Of a DNA stretch of 64,000 nucleotides, positions 43,821 through 52,765 are shown piece after piece; the stretch's first letter is position 1; every line of letters starts with the position of its first letter. A model generated the notes under the pieces. That model did not search any database. It was not told where the DNA came from and saw only the letters and a program-made list of their open reading frames with translations. The position numbers were made by a program, and so were the translations under genes. The stretch is from Streptomyces sp. MspMP-M5 (GTDB taxonomy: Bacteria; Actinomycetota; Actinomycetes; Streptomycetales; Streptomycetaceae): positions 470,812 through 534,811 of the forward strand of contig NZ_KB891853.1 of the NCBI RefSeq assembly GCF_000373585.1. The letters are read 5' to 3'.

Positions 43821-44433
43821 TCGTCCTCCTTGACGTTATGGCACATGGGCGCGCGGAAGCACGCTCAGGCGTCCTGAGCAAGATGTGGACGGATTGTAGG
43901 GAGCGACGGTTGATCAAAACAGTGCGCCTCAAAGGGAATTCGCCTGCTCCCGGCGAAGATCAAAAGGCCGGTGGCTCACCGAATTCGTCCGGACGAAGGA
44001 AACCGGGTAATTCGCTGACCCCGGACAGATGATCTCTCGATACCATCGATCGGCCTGCTGATCCCCCTGCTCAAAGACCTCGCACCGCACCCCGCTCCGC
44101 CTGTGACCGCCGTGAAACGGGAGGGAATTGAGGCACCTGCGCCCCTCGCCCAGGGGCCGGAACACCGCCTCGGCAGCCTGCCGCCAGCCTCCTTCGCGAT
44201 GATGACGCGCCGTCAGATCACGTCCGGATCGCATCACCTGCAAGAGGCGGAAAGGCCAGGAAGAGCACACCGGGTGGCGCAGGGACCTGACTGCGGGGTA
44301 CGTACGGCTCACTGGTCGCAGACCGCGCACCGCGAGCCGCGGGTGCAGGCGAGTGCGAGCGCGGGTGCGTTTGCGGGTACGGGTGTCGGCCGGAGGCCGA
44401 CGGCCGCCGGCCCGCCTTCGTTCGACGGCCGCC
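43821..44433. other. 613-base gap upstream of hppA
   Basis: AT-richer sequence at 43850-44050 probably holds the hppA promoter. The rest shows no credible gene on either strand. A GTCGGCC-GGAG-GCCGAC-like dyad near 44387-44402 may terminate the bldG operon. Confidence 0.4.
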
Positions 44434-44874
44434 CTACGGCAGGACGACCGGAGCCGGGTGCGCGGGCCAGCTCATCCGGATGCGGCCGCCGTTCTTGCCG
44501 GAGGTCACCTCGACGTCGTCGACGAGCCCGCTGATGACCGCGAGGCCCATCTCGTCCTCGCCCTCGGCGTCGGTCTCCCCGACGCCCTCGGCCTCAGCGC
44601 CGCCCGCGGCGGACCCGCCTGCGCCCGGCACCTCGTCGCCGACCTCGATCGAGAACTTCTTCTCGTCCTCGATCAGCACCACCCGCACCGGGGCCGCGAT
44701 GCCGTGGCTCTCGTGCAGCCCCACGGCCCGGCTGCACGCCTCGCCGACGGCGAGCCGCACCTCGTCGAGGACGGCCTCGTCCACCCCCGCGCGCCGTGCC
44801 ACGGCAGCCGCGACCAGACGCGCGGTCCGGACGTGCTCGGGAAGGGCGCTGAAGCGAAGTTCGACGGTGGCCAT
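44434..44874 (-). CDS. Anti-sigma factor, RsbW-like (BldG partner)
   Basis: 146 residues. The HATPase fold is seen in LDEVRLAVGEACSRAVGLHE (N box) and MGLAVISGLVDDVEV (G box), separated by an acidic Gly/Ala/Glu insertion (residues about 80-110). It follows bldG, the anti-anti-sigma gene, as in S. coelicolor, where the downstream anti-sigma factor binds BldG. GAGGGGGAT precedes ATG 44874. A hairpin in the 109-base gap may reduce its transcription relative to bldG. Confidence 0.88.
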   Translation of the reverse strand: MATVELRFSALPEHVRTARLVAAAVARRAGVDEAVLDEVRLAVGEACSRAVGLHESHGIAAPVRVVLIEDEKKFSIEVGDEVPGAGGSAAGGAEAEGVGETDAEGEDEMGLAVISGLVDDVEVTSGKNGGRIRMSWPAHPAPVVLP

Positions 44875-44948
44875 GCCATCCCCCTCGTGATGCGGGCGTG
44901 CAACGCGGGGGGCCGGACGGGTTCGCCCGGTACCCCCCACTTCTTCCA

Positions 44949-44971
44949 CCCCCGCGCCCGGAGCGCGGGGG
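44949..44971 (-). terminator. Intergenic hairpin between bldG and the anti-sigma gene
   Basis: A perfect 9-bp stem (CCCCCGCGC at 44949-44957, complement at 44963-44971) with a 5-base loop, 13 bases beyond the bldG stop. It can act as a partial terminator, which would yield both mono- and dicistronic bldG mRNA. Confidence 0.6.
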
Positions 44972-44983
44972 ACCGGCAAACCG

Positions 44984-45325
44984 TCAGTCAGTGGCTGCGA
45001 CGGCTTCGTCGACCGAGGTGTGGATCGGGAACACCTTGGTCAGACCGGTGATACGGAAGATCTTGAGAATGCGCTCCTGATTGCAGACCAGGCGCAGCGA
45101 GCCCTCGTGGGCACGCACCCGCTTGAGCCCGCCGACCAGGACGCCGAGCCCTGTGGAGTCCAGGAAGTCGACACGTTCCATGTCCACCACGAGGTGGTAG
45201 CTTCCGTCGTTCACAAGCTCGACCAACTGCTCCCGCAGCTTGGGCGCGGTGTATACATCAATCTCGCCACCGACCTCGACGACCGTACGGTCGCCAACGG
45301 TCCGGGTCGACAGGGACAGGTCCAC
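44984..45325 (-). CDS. bldG: Anti-sigma factor antagonist BldG
   Basis: A 113-residue STAS protein, essentially the Streptomyces BldG sequence: [60 protein letters not shown]. Ser57 in DSTGLG is the phosphorylation site. BldG is needed for aerial growth and antibiotic production and switches anti-sigma factors by partner exchange. Start and length equal the family norm. It is divergent from the helicase gene. Confidence 0.98.
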   Translation of the reverse strand: MDLSLSTRTVGDRTVVEVGGEIDVYTAPKLREQLVELVNDGSYHLVVDMERVDFLDSTGLGVLVGGLKRVRAHEGSLRLVCNQERILKIFRITGLTKVFPIHTSVDEAVAATD

Positions 45326-45485
45326 GGATCCTCCAGCACCTTGCTATCGAGCGGTCGCCCCCCTGGGGCCTCCCCACCGAGGTAGGGGCGGATCGGCAGC
45401 CGCCATGGCATTCAATCACTTACCAGCAGGCGTGCACGACGCCTTGTGAGCATTGTCCGTCACACCGGTGACACACTCGGTGCCG

Positions 45486-47912
45486 ATGGCCTCCAATCGA
45501 CTCCCGCCGGATCCCGGTGCGCGCACTTCCCCAGGCATGATTCTCGACCGTCTGGCCCGGGGCGCGACCCGCGCTGCGCGCATCACTCATACGGAGCACT
45601 TGCCCCCGCGGATCGGCACCCATGCCGACTGGCCGGCACAGATCCGGCCGGAAGTGATCGACGCCATCCGTTCGGCCGGAATCGAGCGCCCCTGGGCCCA
45701 CCAGGCACGCACGTCCGAACACGCACTGCGCGGCGAATCGGTCGTGGTCGCCACCGGCACCGCCTCGGGCAAGTCACTGGCCTACATGGCGCCCGTCCTC
45801 TCCGCCCTCCTGGACGGGTCCGAAGCGCAGAGTCAAAAACTGCAGCGCGAAGCGTTTCCGCGGGGTGGTGGCGGGCGACGGGTGGGCGGGCGGGGGGCCA
45901 CGGCCCTGTACCTGGCGCCCACCAAGGCCCTGGCGGCCGACCAGCGGCGGGCCGTGCGCGAACTGGCCGCACCGCTCGGCACGGCCGTCCGGCCCGCCGT
46001 CTACGACGGGGACACCCCGGTCGAGGAGCGCGAGTGGGTCCGCCAGTACGCCAACTACGTGCTGACCAACCCGGACATGCTGCACAGCGGCATCCTCCCG
46101 GCCCACGCCCGGTGGTCCTCCTTCCTGCGCGCACTGCGCTACGTCGTCATCGACGAATGCCACAGCTACCGCGGCGTCTTCGGCTCCCATGTCGCCCAGG
46201 TCGTCCGCCGGCTGCGCCGGGTCTGCGCCCGGTACGGCTCCGAGCCGGTCTTCCTGCTGGCCTCGGCCACCGCCGCGGAGCCGGCCCGGGCCGCGTCCCG
46301 GCTCACCGGGCTGCCGGTGGCCGAGATCACGGAGGACACCTCGCCGCGCGGCGAGGTGGTCTTCGCGCTGTGGGAGCCGCCGCTGACCGAACTCCACGGC
46401 GAGCAGGGCGCCCCCGTGCGCCGCACCGCGACCGCCGAGACCGCCGATCTGCTCACCGACCTCGCCGTCCAGGGCGTGCGCACGGTCGCCTTCGTGCGCT
46501 CCCGGCGCGGCGCCGAGCTGATCGCCCTGATCGCCCAGGAGCGGCTCGCGGAGGTGGACCGTTCGCTGCCCGGGCGGATCGCCGCGTACCGGGGCGGCTA
46601 TCTGCCCGAGGAGCGCCGGGCCCTCGAACGCGCCCTGCACAGCGGCGAACTCCTGGGCCTGGCCGCCACCACCGCGCTGGAACTGGGCGTGGACGTCTCC
46701 GGCCTCGACGCCGTGGTCATCGCGGGCTATCCGGGTACCCGCGCGTCCCTGTGGCAACAGGCCGGCCGGGCGGGCCGCGCCGGGCAGGGGGCGCTGGCCG
46801 TCCTGGTGGCCCGCGACGACCCGCTGGACACCTATCTCGTCCACCACCCCGAGGCGCTGTTCGACCAGCCCGTCGAGTCGACCGTGCTCGACCCGGACAA
46901 CCCGTACGTGCTCGCCCCGCACCTGTGCGCGGCCGCCTCCGAACTGCCGCTCACCGAGGCCGACTTCGCGCTCTTCGGCCCGGAGACGGAGGCGCTGCTT
47001 CCCCAGCTGGAGGCCGCCGCTCTGCTGCGCCGGCGCGCCACGGCCTGGTACTGGACGCGTCGCGAGCGCGCCGCCGACCTCACCGACATCCGCGGCCGGG
47101 GCGGCTCGCCCGTCCAGATCGTGGAGGCCGGCACCGGGCGGCTGCTGGGCACCGTCGACGCCGCGGCGGCGCACACCACCGTCCACGAGGGAGCCGTCCA
47201 CCTCCACCAGGGCCGCAGCTATCTCGTCCGGCACCTGGACCTGGCGGACGACGTCGCCCTCGTGGAGGAGGCCAATCCCCCGTATTCCACGACCGCCCGC
47301 GACACCACCGCGATCTCCATCCTGGAGACCGACACCGAGGTGCCCTGGGGCGACGCCCGGCTCTGCTTCGGATCCGTGGAGGTCACCAATCAGGTCGTCT
47401 CCTTCCTGCGTCGCAAACTGATCACCGGAGAGGTCCTGGGCGAGACCAAGATCGACCTGCCGCCCCGTACGCTGCGCACCCGCGCGGTGTGGTGGACGGT
47501 CACCGAGGACCAGCTCGACGCCGCCCGGGTCAACCCCCAGCAGCTGGGCGGTGCCCTGCACGCCGCCGAGCACGCCTCCATCGGGATGCTGCCGCTCTTC
47601 GCCACCTGCGACCGCTGGGACATCGGCGGCGTCTCCGTCCCCCTGCACCCGGACACCCTGCTGCCGACGGTCTTCGTCTACGACGGCCACCCGGGCGGCG
47701 CGGGTTTCGCCGAACGCGCCTTCCACACGGCCGCCGACTGGCTCGCCGCCACCCGCAGCGCCATCGCGGCCTGCGAGTGCGAGGCCGGCTGCCCGTCCTG
47801 CATCCAGTCCCCCAAGTGCGGCAACGGCAACGACCCGCTCCACAAACGGGGCGCCATCCGGCTGCTGGGCGAGCTGCTGCGCGGGGCGCCAACCGTGGCG
47901 CCGGAGAGCTGA
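45486..47912 (+). CDS. DEAD/DEAH-box helicase with DUF1998 C-terminal module
   Basis: 808 residues from ATG 45486. The P-loop VVATGTASGKSLAYMAPVLS is near 91-97, the Walker B box is VVIDECHSYRGVFGSHVA (DECH), and helicase-C motifs include AATTALELGVDVSGLDAVVI and WQQAGRAGRAGQ. The C-terminal region ends with CECEAGCPSCIQSPKCGNGN, the four-Cys DUF1998 site. This is the actinobacterial Lhr/HepA-like group with a likely DNA-repair role. A TTG at 45453 could extend it. A Gly/Arg-rich insert (about 45835-45895) follows motif I. Confidence 0.88.
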   Translation: MASNRLPPDPGARTSPGMILDRLARGATRAARITHTEHLPPRIGTHADWPAQIRPEVIDAIRSAGIERPWAHQARTSEHALRGESVVVATGTASGKSLAYMAPVLSALLDGSEAQSQKLQREAFPRGGGGRRVGGRGATALYLAPTKALAADQRRAVRELAAPLGTAVRPAVYDGDTPVEEREWVRQYANYVLTNPDMLHSGILPAHARWSSFLRALRYVVIDECHSYRGVFGSHVAQVVRRLRRVCARYGSEPVFLLASATAAEPARAASRLTGLPVAEITEDTSPRGEVVFALWEPPLTELHGEQGAPVRRTATAETADLLTDLAVQGVRTVAFVRSRRGAELIALIAQERLAEVDRSLPGRIAAYRGGYLPEERRALERALHSGELLGLAATTALELGVDVSGLDAVVIAGYPGTRASLWQQAGRAGRAGQGALAVLVARDDPLDTYLVHHPEALFDQPVESTVLDPDNPYVLAPHLCAAASELPLTEADFALFGPETEALLPQLEAAALLRRRATAWYWTRRERAADLTDIRGRGGSPVQIVEAGTGRLLGTVDAAAAHTTVHEGAVHLHQGRSYLVRHLDLADDVALVEEANPPYSTTARDTTAISILETDTEVPWGDARLCFGSVEVTNQVVSFLRRKLITGEVLGETKIDLPPRTLRTRAVWWTVTEDQLDAARVNPQQLGGALHAAEHASIGMLPLFATCDRWDIGGVSVPLHPDTLLPTVFVYDGHPGGAGFAERAFHTAADWLAATRSAIAACECEAGCPSCIQSPKCGNGNDPLHKRGAIRLLGELLRGAPTVAPES

Positions 47913-48076
47913 GCCCCGGCGGACCGGCGTTCGCACGGATCGGAACCGTGGAGCCCTGGACCGTGGAGCCCTGGACCGTCCGGCACCGGACTGGCCGGAC
48001 CGCCCGGACGGCCCGGACGGCCGGTATCGCCCGCGCAGTGCCGGGGCTCGGGGTGGCGGGCCGACCCATGCGACCG

Positions 48077-48515
48077 TCAGGGGCCGCCGGCCGGCGCTCG
48101 CACCGGAGCCGGCGGCCGAAGCGGCCCCGGGAACCACGGTCCTCCCGGCGTCCAACGTGCCCGCGGCGGAACCCACGGCCGGGCCCGTCCGGGACCGCAC
48201 CCGCGCCGCGAACGGCCCGCCACCGGCCTCGGCCGTGACATCGGCGATCAGCCCGGCCACCGCACAGCGCACCAGGCGGGTGTGCTGCCCGACGGCCACC
48301 CGGCGCGCCGTGGCGCACGCCGCCGCCGGGCCCCGGAGCACCTCGTCCGCGGCCGCCAGCGCTGCCAGGTCCGCGGCAGCGCCCGCCCGGTGCCGGGCGG
48401 CGACCGCCTGCCCGACGGCCATCAGCGCCGCGAAGACCGCGCACAGGGCCGCCGCCGCGAAGACCGTCCACACCGTGGCGGAGCCCGCGTCCCGGCCCCG
48501 GCTCCGTTGCCTCAC
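48077..48515 (-). pseudogene. Second TadE-like gene (Rv3654c family), frameshifted near its end
   Basis: From GTG 48515 the sequence reads RDAGSATVWTVFAAAALCAV, then RHRAGAAADLAALAAADEVL and ARRVAVGQHTRLVRCAVAGL, the Rv3654c-like membrane pseudopilin. In this frame no stop appears until 45774, deep in antisense of the helicase. In the +1 frame a proline-rich tail (GPLRPPAPVRAPAGGP) and TGA occur at 48077-48079, as in homologues. A one-base indel between about 48100 and 48195 is the simplest reading. Confidence 0.55.
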
Positions 48516-48531
48516 TTTGGCCGAACCCACA

Positions 48532-48942
48532 TCACCGCACCGTTTCCTCCGCAAGGGCCACCGCCTCTCCCCCGACCCGCACCGGAAGCCGCCCCGCTCC
48601 GGGCAGCGCGGCCTCGACCCGTACGCGCACCAGGTCGCCCTCACGCGTCACCGTGATCCGCGCGCCCCGGGGCGCCGCCCCACGGGCCGCGGCGAGCGTC
48701 TGCGCCGGCGGCTCCTGGCGGGCCGCCGCACGAGCGCCGGCCCGAGCGGCGTCCACACAGGCGATCCGGGCACAGGCGGCCAGCAGCCCCCAGATCAGCG
48801 CCGCCGCGACCGCCACCAGCACGGGCAGCACCACCGCCGCCTCCGCCGTCACGAACCCGCCGTCCCGGGCTCCGCGTCCGCCCGGTGGGCCCGCACCGGT
48901 ACGCGCGGCGCGGGCCCGTCCTCGTCCCTCAGAACTGCACAT
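48532..48942 (-). CDS. TadE-family pseudopilin
   Basis: 136 residues. A basic leader ends in RDGG, followed by FVTAEAAVVLPVLVAVAAAL, the TadE hydrophobic segment. The prepilin-type cleavage pattern G|FVTAE with Glu at +5 is visible. The rest is a small extracytoplasmic domain (CIDAARAGARAA-like, ITVTREGDLVRVRVEAALPG). It overlaps the pilin-like gene upstream by 14 bases and precedes the Rv3654c-like gene by 16, so the three are one unit. Confidence 0.82.
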   Translation of the reverse strand: MCSSEGRGRARAARTGAGPPGGRGARDGGFVTAEAAVVLPVLVAVAAALIWGLLAACARIACVDAARAGARAAARQEPPAQTLAAARGAAPRGARITVTREGDLVRVRVEAALPGAGRLPVRVGGEAVALAEETVR

Positions 48943-49117
48943 CGAGCGCCCTCTGGACCAGGGCCCGCAGTGCCGCGGCCACCGGCCCGCTCGTCACGAC
49001 CTTGTAGAGCACTGCCGCGAACGCGCATGCCGCCAACGTCCCCACCGCGTACTCCGCAGTGCTCATCCCGCGGTCCGTCCCGGCCGCGCGCACCCGTGCC
49101 CACCATCGACCGAACAT
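48929..49117 (-). CDS. DUF4244 Flp-pilin-like protein
   Basis: A 62-residue protein: a 17-residue basic leader (MFGRWWARVRAAGTDRG), then MSTAEYAVGTLAACAFAAVL YKVV. The RG|MSTAEY junction has the Flp prepilin pattern (Gly before the cut, Glu +5, Tyr +6). It is the presumed major subunit assembled by the TadABC machine. GGAGG lies ahead of ATG 49117. The 5' region is an unusual CA-rich stretch. Confidence 0.88.
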   Translation of the reverse strand: MFGRWWARVRAAGTDRGMSTAEYAVGTLAACAFAAVLYKVVTSGPVAAALRALVQRALDVQF

Positions 49118-49139
49118 CTCGTGCCTCCTTGGAAATCCC

Positions 49140-49450
49140 TCAACTTGTGTGTGAAGTCGTGCGTTTGGGTGTGTCTGGCTGTCTGCGTGCGCGCGTGCAA
49201 GCTTTTGCGCGCCTGCATGTCTGTGGTGCCTCGTTGTTGGTGCGTGCTTGGTTGCTGGTGTGCGTCCGGCTGTTGGAGTTGCGTCCGGTTGCCTGTTGCC
49301 TGCGTGTGTCCGGTCAACTGCACGTGACTGGTCGCCTGTGCGTCCGTGCCTCCATGCCTCCGTGCCGTGATTCCGTTCCTGTTCGTGTCGCGTCCGTCCC
49401 TCCCCCCGGCGCCCGCCCGCTCCGCGCCTGTCCGTGTCAACTGCGTCCGA
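49140..49450. repeat. Low-complexity CA/GT-biased leader before the pilin gene
   Basis: The plus strand is rich in T and G with few A, in short GTG, TGC and GTCCG runs. The mRNA-sense strand is thus CA-rich and nearly unstructured. It is much lower in GC than the flanks. An ORF passes through it (residues dominated by T, Q, H, R), but this composition is not protein-like. Confidence 0.65.
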
Positions 49451-49584
49451 GTCCGGGAGTCCGGTGCGGTGACGCCTCCGTGGAGCCCGTTGCGTGATCG
49501 CTCCGGGCCCCAGCAGGCCCCGCCTCTGCGCTCTCCGGTCACCGAGTCGCCACAGGCCCGTCTCCGCATCACCGCACCGCCGTC

Positions 49585-50463
49585 TCAGCCCATGCCGTCA
49601 CCTCCCAGCAGTCCGCTCGCCAGCCCGATCAGGACCGGAGCCACCCCGAGCACCAGGAAGGCCGGCAGGAAGCACCCCGACAACGGGAGGGTGACGAACA
49701 CCCCGGCCCTCCTGGCCCGCGCGGCCGCGGTCCGGCCCCATTCGGCGCGCAGTTCGGCCGCGACCCGGGAGGCCGGCTCGACCGCCGGGGCTCCCGATAT
49801 GCCCGCGCGCTCCATGCAGCGCGCCAGCGCCTCGGCACCGGGGAGTTCCGCCAACCGTGGCCACACGGCCGCCGGTTCACCGCCCAGGCGCAGCTCCGCC
49901 GCGATATGGCGCAGGCGCTCGGCGACCACCCCGTCCAGGGAGCGGCCCACCGCCTCGGCCGCCTCCCGGGGCCCGGCGCCGGCCGCCAGACAGGCCGCCA
50001 GCAGGTCTCCGGCCGGGGCGAGTTCGGCGGCGACCCGGGCCGCCGAGGCCCGGTCGGCCGCCCCGGTCCGCTGCCGGCGCAGCCAGCGGTACGTGCCCCA
50101 GCCGACGGCCGGCCCCGCCAGCACCCCGGTGACGCCGCCCAGGAGGACGGCCATGCACCCGGCCGCCACCAGGGGGCCGCCCCATTCCTTCAGCCAGCCG
50201 TCCCCGCAGCCGCTCCCTTGGACCGCTCCAAGCCCCTTGAACCGGCCGCGGACTGCCAGTCGGTCGCGGACCACCCACCGCACCCGTGCGCGCAAGCCAC
50301 CCTCGCCGCCGTACGCACTGTCGGCGGCCCCTTCCAGGACGACCGGCACCCGCCGCCGTACGGCGCGCTCCCGGCGCACCAGCCGCCCCAGCGCCACCGC
50401 GCACCACACAGCCACGGCGGCCAGCACCGCCATCCCCAACCTGTGGACAACGTCCGGACTCAC
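49585..50463 (-). CDS. TadC-like type II secretion F-domain protein
   Basis: 292 residues. Membrane helices occur near 12-25, 105-130, 245-265 and 270-290. The T2SSF region is [60 protein letters not shown]. It would sit in the inner membrane and work with TadB and TadA. Start GTG 50463 is the best N-terminal choice; the upstream extension overlaps TadB and is not protein-like. Confidence 0.85.
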   Translation of the reverse strand: MSPDVVHRLGMAVLAAVAVWCAVALGRLVRRERAVRRRVPVVLEGAADSAYGGEGGLRARVRWVVRDRLAVRGRFKGLGAVQGSGCGDGWLKEWGGPLVAAGCMAVLLGGVTGVLAGPAVGWGTYRWLRRQRTGAADRASAARVAAELAPAGDLLAACLAAGAGPREAAEAVGRSLDGVVAERLRHIAAELRLGGEPAAVWPRLAELPGAEALARCMERAGISGAPAVEPASRVAAELRAEWGRTAAARARRAGVFVTLPLSGCFLPAFLVLGVAPVLIGLASGLLGGDGMG

Positions 50464-50488
50464 TACACCCACCCCCTTCTCCTTCGCT

Positions 50489-51424
50489 TCACTTCCGCAC
50501 CGTCGACGCGTCGGCGACGATCCGGGCCGTCCAGGCCACCCCGCCCCACTCCAGAAGCCCGCCGACGGCCAGGCAGCCCCAGCCGGCGGGGGTGTGCAGC
50601 AGCACCCCGAGGGGATCGGCACCGAGCGCGCCGCCCATCAGGAGCCCGCCCACCGGCAGCAGCGCGAGCATCAGGGCGGTGGCCCGCGGCCCGGCCAACT
50701 GGGCTTGCAGTTCCTCCCGTTGGTCCCGCTGCGCGGCCAGCCCGGCGGCGATCCGCTCCAGCCCGCGGGCCAGCCCCGCGCCGCCCTCCACCGCCGCCTG
50801 CCAGCAGGCCGCCGCCCCGGCCAGTCCCTCCGCGCCCGGCTGCCGCGCCGCCGCCCGCAGCGCCCCGGGGACGTCCCCGCCGTACCGCGCGGCCGCCAGC
50901 AGCGCGGGGCCCGCCTCCCCCAGCCCGGGCGCCCCGGCCGCGACCAGGGCCCGATCCGGCTGGCGGCCGGCGCGCAGCTCGGCCGCCACCGCCCCGCAGA
51001 ACCGGATCACCACCGCCGAACGCCGCTCCGCCGCTCGCCGCCGCGCCTGCCCGGCCAGCCATCGCCGTACGACGACCAAAGCCACCACCGCGGCCGGCAC
51101 CGGCAGCACCGACCGCCCCAGCAGCCCCAGCGCGATCCCGGCCGGCAGGCACCAGACCTCCGCACCGACCTCGCACCAGCGCCCGAGCCGCCATCGCCGG
51201 CACCCCGCGTCGCCGACCATCCGCCCGGCGCACCACTCCCGCAGCAGCGCGCCGCGCCCCCGGTGCGGCCGTCCGGCCGCGGCGTCCCCCAGGGCCATCG
51301 CCATCCGCCGTCGCAGGGCAAGCCCGCGCCGCAGCCGTCGCGCCAGTACCAGCACCACCACGCACCCCGCCGCGGCCACAACCCCGACCGGCCCCGCCAT
51401 CGGCCCCGCGCCATCCCTCAGCAC
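50489..51424 (-). CDS. TadB-like type II secretion F-domain protein
   Basis: 311 residues with a first helix at [20 protein letters not shown] and others near 90-130 and 250-300. The T2SSF domain is [57 protein letters not shown] chose GTG 51424, which overlaps the tadA stop by seven bases and has GAGGGG upstream; ATG 51400 is the alternative. It is the platform partner of TadC. Confidence 0.82.
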   Translation of the reverse strand: MLRDGAGPMAGPVGVVAAAGCVVVLVLARRLRRGLALRRRMAMALGDAAAGRPHRGRGALLREWCAGRMVGDAGCRRWRLGRWCEVGAEVWCLPAGIALGLLGRSVLPVPAAVVALVVVRRWLAGQARRRAAERRSAVVIRFCGAVAAELRAGRQPDRALVAAGAPGLGEAGPALLAAARYGGDVPGALRAAARQPGAEGLAGAAACWQAAVEGGAGLARGLERIAAGLAAQRDQREELQAQLAGPRATALMLALLPVGGLLMGGALGADPLGVLLHTPAGWGCLAVGGLLEWGGVAWTARIVADASTVRK

Positions 51425-52575
51425 CGCTCGCCACCCCTCTCGCACAGCCGCGCCAACCGCCCCCAGCCGCAGGCCTCCTGGAAGCCCGCCTGGCTCCACA
51501 CCGCCGCCGGAACGGTCGCCACGAAGCCGTCGCGATCCCGCTCCAGGACGTGGATCTCGGCGATCCGCCGCCGCCCGGACCGGTCGCGTACGAGGTGCAG
51601 CACGACCGAGACCGCGGCCGCCAACTGGCTGTGCAGGGCCGCCCGATCCAGCCCGGCGGTGCACCCGAGCGCCTCCAGACGGGCCGGCACATCGCACGCC
51701 GCATTGGCATGGACGGTGCAACAACCCCCCTCATGGCCCGTATTGAGTGCCGACAGCAGGTCGGTGACCTCCGGGCCACGCACCTCGCCGACCACCAGCC
51801 GGTCCGGCCGCATCCGCAGCGCCTGCCGTACGAGGTCCCGCAGGGTCACCCGGCCGGCGCCCTCCTGATTGGCGGGCCGGGTCTCCAGCCGCACCACATG
51901 GGGGTGGTCCGGCCGCAACTCCGCCGAGTCCTCGGCCAGTACGATCCGCTCCGCCGGTCCGACCAGCCCGAGCAACGTGCTGAGCAACGTGGTCTTGCCG
52001 GAGCCCGTACCGCCGCTGACCAGGAACGACAGCCGCGCGGCCAGCAGTGCCCTAAGCAGCCGGTCACCGCCCGGCGGAACGGTCCCGGCCGCCACCAGCT
52101 CCGCCAGCGCGAAGGCCCGGGGCCGCAGCACCCGTAAGGACAGACACGTCCCCGCGACCGCCACCGGGGGCAGCACCGCGTGCAGCCGTGTGCCGTCCGG
52201 CAGTCGGGCGTCCACCCACGGCCGGGCGTCGTCCAGCCGCCGCCCGGCGACCGCCGCCAGCCGCTGGGCGAGCCTGCGCACCTCGGCGGCGTCCCGGAAG
52301 CGGACGTCGGTGCGCTCCAGTCCGCCGCCCCGGTCCACCCACACCGCGTCCGGCCCGGTCACCAGTACGTCCGTCACCGCGGGCTCGGCCAGCAGCGGCT
52401 CCAGCGGCCCGCTGCCCACCATTTCCGAGCGCAACGCGCCCACCACGCCCAGCACTTCGGCGTCCCCGAGGAGACGCCCCTCCTCGCGCAGCGCCACCGC
52501 GACCCGGGCCGGCGTCGGCTCCGCCCCGGACTCCGCGAGCCGCCGGCGCACCACGTCGAGCAAGTCCCGGCTCAT
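51418..52575 (-). CDS. TadA/CpaF secretion ATPase
   Basis: A 385-residue type II/IV secretion ATPase. The P-loop [20 protein letters not shown] is at about 188-196. The Asp box is [12 protein letters not shown] and the Walker B is [20 protein letters not shown], with the His box [19 protein letters not shown]. The N-terminal domain ([20 protein letters not shown]) is CpaF-like. It powers assembly or export through the TadB/TadC platform. Confidence 0.95.
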   Translation of the reverse strand: MSRDLLDVVRRRLAESGAEPTPARVAVALREEGRLLGDAEVLGVVGALRSEMVGSGPLEPLLAEPAVTDVLVTGPDAVWVDRGGGLERTDVRFRDAAEVRRLAQRLAAVAGRRLDDARPWVDARLPDGTRLHAVLPPVAVAGTCLSLRVLRPRAFALAELVAAGTVPPGGDRLLRALLAARLSFLVSGGTGSGKTTLLSTLLGLVGPAERIVLAEDSAELRPDHPHVVRLETRPANQEGAGRVTLRDLVRQALRMRPDRLVVGEVRGPEVTDLLSALNTGHEGGCCTVHANAACDVPARLEALGCTAGLDRAALHSQLAAAVSVVLHLVRDRSGRRRIAEIHVLERDRDGFVATVPAAVWSQAGFQEACGWGRLARLCERGGERC

Positions 52576-52765
52576 CGCGCATCACCGCCCCAGGCGGCCG
52601 TCACAGCCCACCCGCCCCCGAAGGGTCCGACGGCACCCCGGCTCCTACCGGACCACCACCCCGCCCCGCACCGCAGCCCGTCCCGCCACCAGTCCCCGAA
52701 CCGCGGACCGCGCCGGTCCGGTGCCGCCCGGCCACGGTGCCCGAGCGCTCCCGTCTTCCCTCGCC

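Noticed and set aside
41580..43877. 765-codon plus-strand frame opposite hppA
   Set aside because: Composition is dominated by R, G, H, D and Q with no membrane segment. The opposite frame is a full pyrophosphatase.
45774..48076. Extension of the second TadE-like frame through the helicase region
   Set aside because: Beyond about 48100 the frame is only the complement of the helicase gene or low-complexity sequence, and homologues end with a proline-rich tail found in the +1 frame.
49063..49572. 169-codon minus-strand frame covering the pilin leader
   Set aside because: Rich in T, Q, H and R because of the CA-rich DNA, it overlaps the pilin start in another frame and shows no domain.
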